From Gluconacetobacter aggeris (GTDB taxonomy: Bacteria > Pseudomonadota > Alphaproteobacteria > Acetobacterales > Acetobacteraceae): a stretch of DNA of 64,000 bases. The translations under genes and the position numbers were made by a program. Shown one piece after another: positions 45,292 to 54,900 of this stretch. The notes beneath the pieces are model-generated. The model was not told where the DNA came from. It did no database searches and saw only the letters and a list, made by a program, of their open reading frames with translations. The first letter of the stretch is position 1. Every line of letters begins with the position of its first letter. The stretch spans positions 248,001-312,000 of the forward strand of contig NZ_JABEQD010000004.1 of NCBI RefSeq assembly GCF_014174395.1, in the 5' to 3' direction.

Positions 45292-46320
45292 ATGAGACGA
45301 TACGATCCACGCGCCACCATGGGGATTCTTGCGGCCGTTTCCTGCATTGTCTGGCCGGCCATCGGGCAGGGACGGACGGTGGTGGACATGGCTGGACAAA
45401 GCGTGGCCGTTCCGGATCACCCGGCCCGGATCGCGGATCTGTGGTTCGCGCACAATGCCGTGACTATCATGCTGGGTGCTGCTGGCCGGATTGTCGTGAC
45501 CAATGACCTGCCGACGACGCGGCCCTGGATGTATTGTGTGGCGCCGGATCTGTATCGGGCGGCAGGGGTGACGGGGGCCGTGCCGAATGTGGAGATGCTG
45601 CGCCATGCCGGGGTGGATGTGGCGTTCGTCTCCAGCGGTTCGCCAGCTCTGGAGCCGATGCGGCGGATCGGGTTGCCGGTGGTGCAGGTGGGATTCACCA
45701 ATGAGGCCTCATTGCGGAGGGCAGTGACGCTGACGGCGGAGGTGCTGGGTGATCCGCGCGCGCATGAGATTGCCGGGCGCTATGTGGTCATGCTGGATGA
45801 GACGCGGGGCCGCGTCGCGGCGGCCGTTGCCGACATACCAGAGGGCCACCGGCCGCGCGTGCTGCATATCCAGTCACTGGTTCCGCTGAAAATCGATGGC
45901 ACGCACACGATCATTGATGACTGGATCACGCAGGCCGGAGGGCGGAATGCGGCTGATATTCCAGGCAACATGCATACGGTTTCAGTGGAACAGATTGCCG
46001 CATGGGACCCTGACATCATCATTCTGGGCGGCGATGCGGGGGTGTTCGATCCTGCCGCAGTCCAATGGGCGGGGCTGCGTGCCGTGCGCGCGGGGCGGGT
46101 CTATCGCAATCCGGCGGGCGTGTTTCCGTGGGATCGGTATGGGATCGAATATCCGCTCCAGCTTCTGTGGACGGCGCGGATACTGTATCCGGACCGCTTC
46201 GCGAGGGTCGACATGGAAGAAGAAACAATAAGGTTTTACCAGGATTTTTTCGGATATAATCTGTCTGCCTCCGATGCCGCGCGCATCCTGGCGGCCAGGG
46301 AGCCTGATAGCGCGCCATGA
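45292..46320 (+). CDS. ABC importer substrate-binding protein (siderophore/metal/corrinoid type)
   Basis: A class III periplasmic binding protein of the FecB/BtuF superfamily, 342 residues from the ATG at 45292 (GAGGG upstream). It has a signal peptide (MGILAAVSCIVWPAIGQG), the N-terminal lobe VVDMAGQSVAVPDHPARIADL, and the C-terminal lobe with WDPDIIILGGDAGVF and VYRNPAGVFPWDRYG. There is no lipobox. The ligand could be an iron-siderophore complex, haem, cobalamin or a metalate; no TonB receptor or cobalamin riboswitch is nearby to decide. The permease gene overlaps by 4 bases. Confidence 0.87.
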   Translation: MRRYDPRATMGILAAVSCIVWPAIGQGRTVVDMAGQSVAVPDHPARIADLWFAHNAVTIMLGAAGRIVVTNDLPTTRPWMYCVAPDLYRAAGVTGAVPNVEMLRHAGVDVAFVSSGSPALEPMRRIGLPVVQVGFTNEASLRRAVTLTAEVLGDPRAHEIAGRYVVMLDETRGRVAAAVADIPEGHRPRVLHIQSLVPLKIDGTHTIIDDWITQAGGRNAADIPGNMHTVSVEQIAAWDPDIIILGGDAGVFDPAAVQWAGLRAVRAGRVYRNPAGVFPWDRYGIEYPLQLLWTARILYPDRFARVDMEEETIRFYQDFFGYNLSASDAARILAAREPDSAP

Positions 46321-47333
46321 CCGCGTGGCGCGAGCGCGCGCTGTGGGCCGTGGCGCTGGGAAGCCTGCTGCTCCTGATGGTGGTGTCACTTTGGCTTGGC
46401 CGGTATCAGGTGCCGCTCGGGGATCTGGTGGGGGTGCTGGTGGGGCGTGACGGGGGGATGCCTGAGGAACGACGTGCCCTGCTGCATTCCATTGTGCTGG
46501 GCACGCGCCTACCGCGCATTGCCGGTGCGGTGGTTGTCGGGGGGGCGCTGTCGGTTTCGGGGGCTGGCTTCCAGGCCGTGTTCCGCAACCCGCTGGTGTC
46601 GCCCGGATTGCTGGGGGTGCTGGCCGGTGCCGGGTTCGGTGCCGCGCTGGGGATTGTGGCCGGGGCCTCGCCCATGGGCATGCATCTTCTGTCGTTTGCG
46701 GGTGGGGCGGTCGCGGTTGCGGTAGCGGTCGGTGTGGCGCGGCTGTTCGATGCGGCGTCGATGCTGATGCTGGTCTTCAGTGGGCTGGTCAGCACCGCAC
46801 TGTTCACCGCGCTGCTGTCGCTGCTGAAATATGTGGCCGATCCCGATCGGCAATTGCCCGATATCGTCTTCTGGCTGCTGGGCAGCCTGACGCAGGTGAC
46901 GGGGGCCGATCTGGGCATGATGGCGGTCCCGGTGGCGATCGGGATCGGAGTGCTGACGCTTTGTGGGCGCATGCTGGATGCGCTGGCGATGGGCGATGAC
47001 GAGGCGCGGACGCTGGGCGTGCCGGTTGGCGTGCTGCGCTATGGGGTGATTGCGGCTGCGACCGTGCTGTCGGCGGTGACGGTTTCCGTGGCGGGGATGA
47101 TCGGCTGGATCGGGCTGATCGTGCCGCATGTCGCGCGGCTGCTGGCCGGGCCGTGCAATGCTCGGGTGCTGCCGCTGAGTGCCTGTCTGGGCGGGGCGTT
47201 CCTGCTGGTTTGCGACGATCTGGCGCGGTGCGTGTCGGTCGAGGAAATCCCTGTCGGGCTGATCGCGGATCTGCTGGGGGTTGTCGTCTTTTTGGGCGTG
47301 TTGCGGCTGATTCGGCGCGGGTGGGTGGAATGA
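46317..47333 (+). CDS. FecCD-type ABC transporter permease
   Basis: The 338-residue membrane subunit of a type II ABC importer, with about ten helices. FecCD signatures are RLPRIAGAVVVGGALSVSGA near residue 65, FRNPLVSPGLLGVLAGAGFG, FWLLGSLTQVTG, and the C-terminal MIGWIGLIVPHVARLLAG, which contacts the ATPase. It starts inside the end of the binding-protein gene, and the ATPase starts inside its own end, so the three are one operon. Confidence 0.94.
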   Translation: MTAWRERALWAVALGSLLLLMVVSLWLGRYQVPLGDLVGVLVGRDGGMPEERRALLHSIVLGTRLPRIAGAVVVGGALSVSGAGFQAVFRNPLVSPGLLGVLAGAGFGAALGIVAGASPMGMHLLSFAGGAVAVAVAVGVARLFDAASMLMLVFSGLVSTALFTALLSLLKYVADPDRQLPDIVFWLLGSLTQVTGADLGMMAVPVAIGIGVLTLCGRMLDALAMGDDEARTLGVPVGVLRYGVIAAATVLSAVTVSVAGMIGWIGLIVPHVARLLAGPCNARVLPLSACLGGAFLLVCDDLARCVSVEEIPVGLIADLLGVVVFLGVLRLIRRGWVE

Positions 47334-48073
47334 CCGGGCTGGTGGTCGATTCCCTGTCATTCGCGCGGGGCGGCAGGACGATACTGGACGGGGTGTCGTT
47401 CGCGATGCAGGCGGGCGAGATGGTCGCGCTGCTGGGGCCGAACGGGGCCGGCAAGACGACGCTGCTGCGGCTGGTGCTGCGGCTGTTGCGGCCCCGGTCG
47501 GGGCGGGTGCTGCTCGACGGGCGGGCGATCGCGGGCATGACGCGGCGCGTGCTGGCGACCCATCTGGCCTATGTGCCGCAGGGGCATGGGGTGGTCTTTC
47601 CCTATCGGGTGCGGGATGTGGTGGCACTGGGGCGGCTGGCCGGTGGGGCGATGCTGGCGCCTGTCGTGCCGGCGGCCGATCGTGAGGCCGCCGCGGAAGC
47701 GATGGCGCGGCTTGCGATCGGTCATCTGGCGGACCGCTCCTATGCCGCGCTGTCGGGAGGCGAGCGGCAGGCGGTCTTGATCGCGCGGGCGCTGGCCCAG
47801 GGGGCGCGTCTGCTGGTGCTGGACGAGCCGGAGACGGGGCTGGATTACGGCCAGCAACAGCGCCTGTCCGGCCTGCTGCGTGGGCTGGCCGGTGAAGGGT
47901 ATGGCATATTGGCCACGACGCATGACCCGCTGCGCGCTGCGCGGAATTTCAGCCGTGCGATCTTGATGCGCGAGGGCCGGCTCGTTGCTGACGGGCCGGC
48001 CGCCGAAATGCTGTCGGCGCAGGCGATTGCAGGTCTTTACGGATTTACGGCCGTTTCGGCTCCGCCTGCATGA
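47330..48073 (+). CDS. ABC transporter ATP-binding protein of the same importer
   Basis: From the ATG at 47330, overlapping the permease stop, the protein has 247 residues. Walker A is GPNGAGKTTLL near residue 36, the ABC signature is LSGGERQAVLIARAL near 138, Walker B is LLVLDEPETGLDYGQ near 160, and the switch His is in TTHDP. FecE/BtuD subfamily. Its 3' end overlaps the converging GH92 gene by 29 bases, which is unusual and makes antisense interference at the 3' ends possible. Confidence 0.93.
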   Translation: MTGLVVDSLSFARGGRTILDGVSFAMQAGEMVALLGPNGAGKTTLLRLVLRLLRPRSGRVLLDGRAIAGMTRRVLATHLAYVPQGHGVVFPYRVRDVVALGRLAGGAMLAPVVPAADREAAAEAMARLAIGHLADRSYAALSGGERQAVLIARALAQGARLLVLDEPETGLDYGQQQRLSGLLRGLAGEGYGILATTHDPLRAARNFSRAILMREGRLVADGPAAEMLSAQAIAGLYGFTAVSAPPA

Positions 48074-50342
48074 CGAAGCGCAGTTCGCCGCCGTTGAGGA
48101 TGTCCTGCTGTCGCAGGTGCAGCAGGTCCTGCGGCTTGCCGTTGAGGGTCACGGCCGCGACATAGGGATGGGCGGCATCCAGATGGTCGGCCACCATGGC
48201 GAAGGTGCGGCCATTGGGCAGGTGGATCGCGGCCCTGGGCACGAACGGGCGGCCGATCGTGTAGTCGTTGCTGCCGGGTGCGACGGGATAGAAGCCCAGC
48301 GCGGTGAACAGGTACCACGCCGATGTCTGCCCCAGATCGTCATTGCCGGCCAGGCCGTCGGGGCGGCCGCTATATTGGCTGTCCATGATCTGTTTCAGGC
48401 GCTGCTGCGTCTTCCACGGGGCGCCGGCATAGTCGTAGAGATAGGCGATATGGTGGCTGGGTTCGTTGCCGTGGGCGTACCAGCCGATCAGGCCGCTGAT
48501 ATCCTCCACATTCTTGAACTGCGCGGGATCGACCCTGGTATCGAACAGGGTGTCGAGCCTGGCGATGAAGGGCGCATCGCCGCCCATCGCCTCGATCAGG
48601 CCGGGGACGTCCTGCGGCACGAACCATAGATATTGCCAGGCACTGCCCTCGGTATAATCGCTGCCATAGGCCGCGGCGGTGGGATCGAAGGGCGTGTGGA
48701 ATTGGCCGGTGCTGAGGCGCGCGCGCATGAAGCCGGTTTGCGGGTCCCATTCATTGCGCCAGTTGCCGGCGCGTTTTTCGAATTGCTCCGCGATGCGTGT
48801 CCGGCCCATCGCGCGCGCCATCCGTGCCAGGGACCAGTCGTCATAGGCGTATTCCAGCGTCTTGGAGCCGGCCTCGGCTTCCTTGTCGATCGGGACATAG
48901 CCGAGCCTGATGTAATCCGTCAGGTCGCCATAGACGGGCGAGGTGGCGGAGGCGACCATCGCGTTCAGCGCCGCGTCCGCGTCGAAGCCGCGCACCCCGG
49001 CAAGATAGGCGTCCGCGATGATCGGCACGGCGTGATAGCCGGTCATGCACCATGTCTCCAGCCCCTGGTAGGACCAGACCGGCAGCACGCCCACCGGGCT
49101 GGCCTGCTGTGCCGCGATCAGCGACCGCACGAGTTGCGTGCTCATGTCCGGGCGCAGCAAGGCCATCAGCGGCTGCTGGGCGCGATAGACATCCCATGTG
49201 GACCAGGTGGAGTAGAAGCCGAAGCCCTGCGCCTTGTGGATATCCTGGTCCGGGCCGCGATACTCGCCGTTGGCATCCATGCTCAGGGTCGGAGCCAGCA
49301 TCGCGTGATAGAGGGCGGTGTAGAATTGCGTCCTCTGGTCCGGCGTGCCGGCGACGTCGATCACCGACAGGGTCCGGTTCCACATGGTTGTGGCCTCGGC
49401 GCGGCGGGCGTCGAAATCCCAGCCCCGACCTTCCTGGTCGAGATTGGCGATGGCGTTCGTCTCGCTGACGGGGGAGATCGCGACCTTTACCCCCAGTGGG
49501 CGGTCCAGCGTGCCGAAATCGAATACTGCCTGTACCGCCCGGCCGTTCTGTACATTCTGGTCCACCGGTGCGTTGCCCGGCCCGCGAAAGCCGCGATAGG
49601 GGACATTGGTTTCCCGGTTGTACAGCGCGCGTCCGGTCATCGGGCGGGAGAAGCGCATTGCGAAGCAGAGCGTGCGCCCCGGGGCCCAGCCGCGCGTGGT
49701 GCGGCAGCCTGTGACCGTGCCGTCCTCGCGCACCCGCAGGCGCGTCCAGAGCACCTTGCCCGGATAGTCGTAGATGCTGGGCCGCAGATCCAGCAGCACA
49801 TGGGCGGGCTTGCCCGCGGGGAAGGTGTAGCGGTGCCAGCCCACGCGCAGACCGGCCGTGAGTTCGGCGCGGACGGCGTAATCATCCAGCGTGACAGCGT
49901 AATAGCCGGGATGTTCGACTTCGGTAGCGTGGCTGAAGCGCGACCGGTAGCCGCTTTGCGGTTTGGCCGGGTCGCCGGGTTCCATCCGGACATCGCCGGA
50001 GATGGGCATCAGCAGCACGTCGCCGAGGTCGGAATGTCCGGCGCCGGAGAAATGCGTGTGCGAAAACCCCATGATGGTGGGGTCATTGTACTGATAGCCG
50101 CCGGCCCAGCCATAGGCGTGGTGGAATTCCGGCATTGCGGTGTCGGGGGAGGGCTGGATCATGCCGAACGGCACCGTCGCCCCCGGAAATGTATGCCCCG
50201 GTCCGCCGGTGCCGATGCGCGGGTCCACCATGGCGGCCGGGCCCCCGGCCGTGTCCCCGGCGGCGTGCGCGGGGCCGGGGGGCAGGGCGATTGCGAGCGC
50301 CAGCGTGGCGGACAGGCAGTACAGGGGCGGGCGACGCGTCAT
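48045..50342 (-). CDS. Glycoside hydrolase family 92 (alpha-mannosidase type), secreted
   Basis: GH92 enzymes are calcium-dependent exo-alpha-mannosidases. From the ATG at 50342 the product has 765 residues with a signal peptide (LSATLALAIALPPGPAHAAG). Family features are VDPRIGTGGPGHTFPGATVPFG (in two parts) at the N-terminus, GFSHTHFSGAGHSDLGDVLLMP, QFYTALYHAMLAPTLSMD, and GLAGNDDLGQTSAWYLFTALGFYPVAPG near residue 690 (in two parts), which carries the catalytic acid region. Periplasmic or secreted. No sugar transporter is adjacent; mannose-containing polymers or glycans are the likely substrate by family. Confidence 0.92.
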   Translation of the reverse strand: MTRRPPLYCLSATLALAIALPPGPAHAAGDTAGGPAAMVDPRIGTGGPGHTFPGATVPFGMIQPSPDTAMPEFHHAYGWAGGYQYNDPTIMGFSHTHFSGAGHSDLGDVLLMPISGDVRMEPGDPAKPQSGYRSRFSHATEVEHPGYYAVTLDDYAVRAELTAGLRVGWHRYTFPAGKPAHVLLDLRPSIYDYPGKVLWTRLRVREDGTVTGCRTTRGWAPGRTLCFAMRFSRPMTGRALYNRETNVPYRGFRGPGNAPVDQNVQNGRAVQAVFDFGTLDRPLGVKVAISPVSETNAIANLDQEGRGWDFDARRAEATTMWNRTLSVIDVAGTPDQRTQFYTALYHAMLAPTLSMDANGEYRGPDQDIHKAQGFGFYSTWSTWDVYRAQQPLMALLRPDMSTQLVRSLIAAQQASPVGVLPVWSYQGLETWCMTGYHAVPIIADAYLAGVRGFDADAALNAMVASATSPVYGDLTDYIRLGYVPIDKEAEAGSKTLEYAYDDWSLARMARAMGRTRIAEQFEKRAGNWRNEWDPQTGFMRARLSTGQFHTPFDPTAAAYGSDYTEGSAWQYLWFVPQDVPGLIEAMGGDAPFIARLDTLFDTRVDPAQFKNVEDISGLIGWYAHGNEPSHHIAYLYDYAGAPWKTQQRLKQIMDSQYSGRPDGLAGNDDLGQTSAWYLFTALGFYPVAPGSNDYTIGRPFVPRAAIHLPNGRTFAMVADHLDAAHPYVAAVTLNGKPQDLLHLRQQDILNGGELRFVMQAEPKRP

Positions 50343-50408
50343 GAAGGGACCTTGGTTCCGGCGATGGTTCGTTCTGGCGGCGGAGTGTCGCACATCGTGC
50401 GGCGTTTC

Positions 50409-51344
50409 CTAGACCCTCAGCGTCCGGCGCTCGGTCTCGTCGATCCAGCCGAGATCGAACATGTCCTGCGTGATCCATTCGAAATCGGATTGCGTGACGT
50501 CTTCCGCGATGAAGGTGACGGGTTCGGGCGTCGTCTTTTCGTCCAGTGTCGCGACGGTCGCGCGGAGAGGCAGGGCGAGGCCGCCTTTCCCGGGTGGGCG
50601 CGCGAGGTCCTGGGCGATGGCGTGCCGGTTGTCCGGTGCCCGGCAGTAGGATACGGCGTCGCGCAGGGCGGCCTGGAGGGGGGCGGTACTGCTGGCGATT
50701 GTGTCCGAAATAACAAGGAGTTTTTCTAAATGGGACGGCATGATGGTGGATGAGCCGCCGACCAGGAAGCCGAGGCCGCGCAGGCAGGCCTCGGTGCCCC
50801 ATGAGGGACCGACGCAGCCGCCGTCGATGGTGCGATCGGCCAGTGCGGTGATCATGTCGGCGGGGGGCATGACGACGAGTTCGATTCCGCTGTCCATATC
50901 CACCCCGATCATCGCGAGGAAGCGGCGCAGGATGAGCAGGTGGGTGGAATACATATGGACCACCGCGAGGCGCGGACGGCGGCCCAGCGTGTGCCGCCAT
51001 GCGTCGAAGGCCTGCCGCCCCGCCGTGCCGGGCGGCCAGGCCGTGCCGAGCGGGTTGGTGCCGCGCAGGACCAGCGTGTTGCCGCCGCGACTGAGCGTGC
51101 AGAGCGGGCGCAGGGCGGCGGCATGGCCGCGCCGCCCGAGTGCGGTCATGATGGCGAGAGGCGGAAAGATGATGGCGGCGTCGAGCGTTTTCCAGGCCAG
51201 GCCATCGGCGATGTTGGACCAGGAGGGGGAGACTACGACCTCCGGCGTGAGGCCGTATTGTGCGAACAGGCCTTGATTGCGGGCGATGATGACCGGTGCG
51301 CTGTCGGTGAGGCGCAGCAGGCCGATACGCAGGGGGCGGGTCAT
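50409..51344 (-). CDS. nasS: Nitrate-sensing regulator NasS (NrtA-like, cytoplasmic)
   Basis: A 311-residue protein like the NrtA/CmpA solute-binding family but without a signal peptide, so it stays in the cytoplasm. It begins PLRIGLLRLTDSAPVIIARN, with DAAIIFPPLAIMTALGRRG and YSTHLLILRRFLAMIGVDMD further on. In Azotobacter, Pseudomonas and Paracoccus, NasS holds NasT inactive until nitrate or nitrite binds. The gene overlaps nasT by 4 bases, and together they close the nitrate-assimilation operon, placing the sensor under its own control. Confidence 0.9.
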   Translation of the reverse strand: MTRPLRIGLLRLTDSAPVIIARNQGLFAQYGLTPEVVVSPSWSNIADGLAWKTLDAAIIFPPLAIMTALGRRGHAAALRPLCTLSRGGNTLVLRGTNPLGTAWPPGTAGRQAFDAWRHTLGRRPRLAVVHMYSTHLLILRRFLAMIGVDMDSGIELVVMPPADMITALADRTIDGGCVGPSWGTEACLRGLGFLVGGSSTIMPSHLEKLLVISDTIASSTAPLQAALRDAVSYCRAPDNRHAIAQDLARPPGKGGLALPLRATVATLDEKTTPEPVTFIAEDVTQSDFEWITQDMFDLGWIDETERRTLRV

Positions 51345-51973
51345 GGCGCGTCATCCCGGGCCTGGGCCGCGAGATAGTCGGCGGCGACGGCGGCGATGCG
51401 CTGGGAGGTCTGCATGGCGCGGCGGCGGAGCCAGCGATAGGCCTGGTCCTCGGTCGTGTTCTCGTTCTTCATGAAGAGTCTCTTGGCCTGGTCGATGATT
51501 TTCTGTTCCGCCAGTTTGCGTTGGGCCTCTGTGAGTTCGCCGCGCGTGCGCTGGAAGCGGGTATAGAGGGCGATCGCGGCGCGCAGCAGGGGTTTGACGT
51601 CGTCGGGCGGGGTATCCAGGACATTGTAGGAACAGATGCCGATATCGAAGGCGGTTTCCATCAGTTCGACATCGTCGCGGTCGACGAACAGGGCCACCGG
51701 GCGTTCGAGCGCGGGCTGGGACAGGGCGCGGATACTGTCCAGCGCGTCGCGGTCGGCGCGGCCCATGTCGACCAGCACCACGTCCGGCTGGTATTGGCGC
51801 ACCGCGTCGATCAGGGCCGTGCCGGCGGGGATGGAGAGCACGCGCAGCGAGGGATCGGCCCGCAGATCGTCCGACAGGGCCCGGGCGCGGCGGGTGTTTT
51901 CGTCGGCGACGAGGACGGTCAGCGGCGGGCGGGCCGTGCGGCCGGGGCTGTGGGCGGCGTCATCAATACACAT
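51341..51973 (-). CDS. nasT: ANTAR-domain antitermination regulator NasT
   Basis: A 210-residue response-regulator-like protein. Residues about 18-130 are a receiver domain (LTVLVADENTRRARAL, then PDVVLVDMG with the conserved Asp). The C-terminal ANTAR domain reads LAEQKIIDQAKRLFMKNENT and on to EDQAYRWLRRRAMQ. ANTAR domains bind paired hexaloop hairpins in leader RNA and prevent termination. Two such hairpins are seen before the transporter gene of this operon. It overlaps the reductase gene by 11 bases and nasS by 4. Confidence 0.93.
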   Translation of the reverse strand: MCIDDAAHSPGRTARPPLTVLVADENTRRARALSDDLRADPSLRVLSIPAGTALIDAVRQYQPDVVLVDMGRADRDALDSIRALSQPALERPVALFVDRDDVELMETAFDIGICSYNVLDTPPDDVKPLLRAAIALYTRFQRTRGELTEAQRKLAEQKIIDQAKRLFMKNENTTEDQAYRWLRRRAMQTSQRIAAVAADYLAAQARDDAP

Positions 51974-54900
51974 CGCGCAGATAGCGGCTCTCCCGCGTCA
52001 GGCCGGTCACGAAATCGGCGGCGTCGGAGGCCGACAGGCCGCCATGACGGGCAATGATCCTGTGCAGGGCGGCATCGACATCCCGCGCCATGCGGGCGGC
52101 GTCTCCACAGACATACACGAAGGCGCCGGCGCGCAGCCAGTCCCAGAGCTCGGCCCCGGCCTGTTCCATGCGGTCCTGCACGTAGAGGCGCGTGGGCTGG
52201 TCGCGCGAGAAGGCGGTGTCGAGCCGGGTCAGACAGCCTTCGGCGCGGAAGGTGTCGAGGTCCTGCCGGTAATAGAAGCCCTGTTCGGCATGGCGTTCGC
52301 CGAAGAACAGCCAGTTGCGGCCGGGTGCCCTGCGGGCTGCGCGTTCCTGCAGGAAGGCGCGGAAGGGGGCGATGCCGGTGCCGGGACCGATCATGATGAT
52401 CGGTGCCGCGTCATCGTGCGGCAGGTGGAAATGGGAGGTCGGCTGGATGAAGACCGGGACTTCCTCACCTTTGGCCAGGGAGGCGAGCCAGTTTGAGCAG
52501 AGGCCGGGCCAGGGGGCGCGATTGACGCCCATGGTCAGTTCCACGACGCGGCCCGAGATGCGGGGTGACGACGCGATGGAATAGAGGCGCGGTTGCATGC
52601 GCCGGAACAGGGGCGGGATGTCCTGTGCCGTGACCGCCAGTGCCGCGTCGCGGAGCAGGTCGGGGAGGAAGCCGCCCTCCGTCCGGCCCAGGGCGGCGAG
52701 CAGGGCCGGGTTGGGGCGGGATAGGTCGAGATGGCGGCGCAGGGCCTCGCGCAGCCCGACCGGGCCGTGGCCGCGCAGGACGATGGTCGTGTCCTCGGGC
52801 AGGCGGAGCGCGGCGAGGGCGGTTTCGACATGGGCCGGCGGATTGCAGGGCCAGATGCCCAGCGCGTCGCCCGGCTGCCAGGCGAGGTCGGTGGCGCCGA
52901 GGTCGAGGCCGATGCGGCGGGTGTCCTTGTCCGCTCCGGGGCCGCACAGGCTCTGGTTGAGGACCAGGCGGGCGATGGAAGGCGTGTCCCGGGTGCCGAT
53001 GGTGGGAACAGGTCGGGGGGCGGGCGGTTCGGCGGCCGTCTGCGGGCCTGCGTGGGGGGCGAGGGCGGTCAGCAGGGTGCCGCGCCAGGCCTCGACCGTG
53101 TCGTCGAAATCCGGTTCGCAATCCGTGCGGTCCAGCAGCATGGTGGCGCCGAGTGTGCGCAGGCGGTCGTCCAGTGCGCGGCCGAAGCCGCAGAAGCTGG
53201 CATAGGAGGAATCGCCCAGCGCGAGGACGGCGCAGGTGAGGTCCGGCAATGGGGCCTGGCGTGCGCGCAGGGCGTTCCAGAACGGGGCGGCGCAGTCTGG
53301 CGGGTCGCCGTCGCCGAAGGTGGAGACGATGAAGATGGCTCGGCCGGGGCCCGGATCGCCGGATTGGCAGGTGTCGAGGCAGGCGTGGGTGACATTGTGG
53401 CCGGCCTCGCGCAGCCAGGTGGCGATGGTGGTGGCCAGGGCTTCGGCGCGGCCGGTCTGCGAGGCCCACCAGACGCGGATGGCGGGGGATGAGAGGGCCG
53501 GGGCGGGGGTGGCGGCGGGCGTTTCCCGACTGTACAGGCCGGCCAGCAGGCCGCTGACATGGGCGCGGACCAGCGGGGCGAGCGGTGCGTTGGCGGGGAT
53601 CAGCGGGACGGTGCCGGGTTCGGGTGGGGCGAGGCGCAGTGCTTCGAAAAAGCCGGACAGCCAGGCTTTGGCTTCTTCATCGAGCGCAGGCGGTGCGGGC
53701 GTGGCCAGGCCGAGATGCCGGGTGAGCTGTCCGGAGGGCATGTCGTTCTGTCCTTCCTGCGGGGGGGCGGGGGCCGCGACGCGTTCCAGCGCGACGGCGC
53801 AGAGTTTGAAGCCGGGCTGGAGGGAGATGGGATCGACGGCATCGGAGGTGATGGCGTTGACGGTGATGTCGCCGCCGAACCGGTCGTTCCAGTGGAAGGG
53901 GGCGAAACAGGTGCCGGGGCGGATGCCGGGTGTAATGCGCGCGGGCAAGGTGATGCTGCCCCGGCGGGAGGTGATGCGGACGGCGTCGCCCGGCGTGAGG
54001 CCCAGCGTGCTTGCGTCATCGGTGGCGATTTCGACGAAGGGGCCGGGGTTGAGGCGGTTGAGGCTTTCGACGCGGCCGGTCTTGGTCAGCGTGTGCCACT
54101 GATGTTGCAGGCGGCCGCTGTTGAGCACGAAGGGGAATTTTTCGTCCGGCCATTCTTCCGGCTGCATCCATGGGCGGGCGTGAAAGACGGCGCGGCCGTC
54201 GGGGGTGGCGAAGACTGGCGGGCTGCCCGGCGTGGGCAGGTAGCGGATGGGGTGGCGGGGGGCGGTGTCGCCCTTGGGGGCCGGCCACTGGACGGGGCCG
54301 GTGCGCAGGCGGTCGTGGGTGATGCCGGCGATGTCGTAGCCGGTCTGGGGGTTGGTGAAGCGGCTGGCTTCGGTGAAGATTTCGGCGGATGAGGTGAAGG
54401 AGAAGCCCTCCGTGAAGCCCATGGCGCAGGCGATGCGGGCGATGATCTGCCAATCCGCCATCGCCTCGCCGGGTGGGGCGACGGCCTTGCGGGCCAGGGT
54501 CAGGGTGCGGTCGGAATTGACCTGCACGCCGTCGGCCTCGGCCCACAGCGCGCCGGGGAGCAGGATGTCGGCGTAGCGCGTGGTTTCGCTGTCGGCGAAG
54601 GCGTCCTGCACGATCACGCATTCGGCAGCCTGCAGCGCGCGGATGACGTGATTGCGGTTGGCGATTGTGGCGACGGGGTTGGTGCAGATGACCCAGCAGG
54701 CGCGGATGGCGCCGCGTTCCATGGCCTGGAACATTGCAATCGCGCCGTTTCCGCCGGCCTCGCGTAGCGTGCCCGGGGGGAGGCCCCATTGCCGTTCGGT
54801 GAAGGCGCGGTCGGCGGCGACCAGGGCGCTGCGCTGGCCGGGCAGGCCGGGGCCCATATAGCCCATTTCGCGCCCGCCCATGGCGTTGGGCTGGCCGGTC

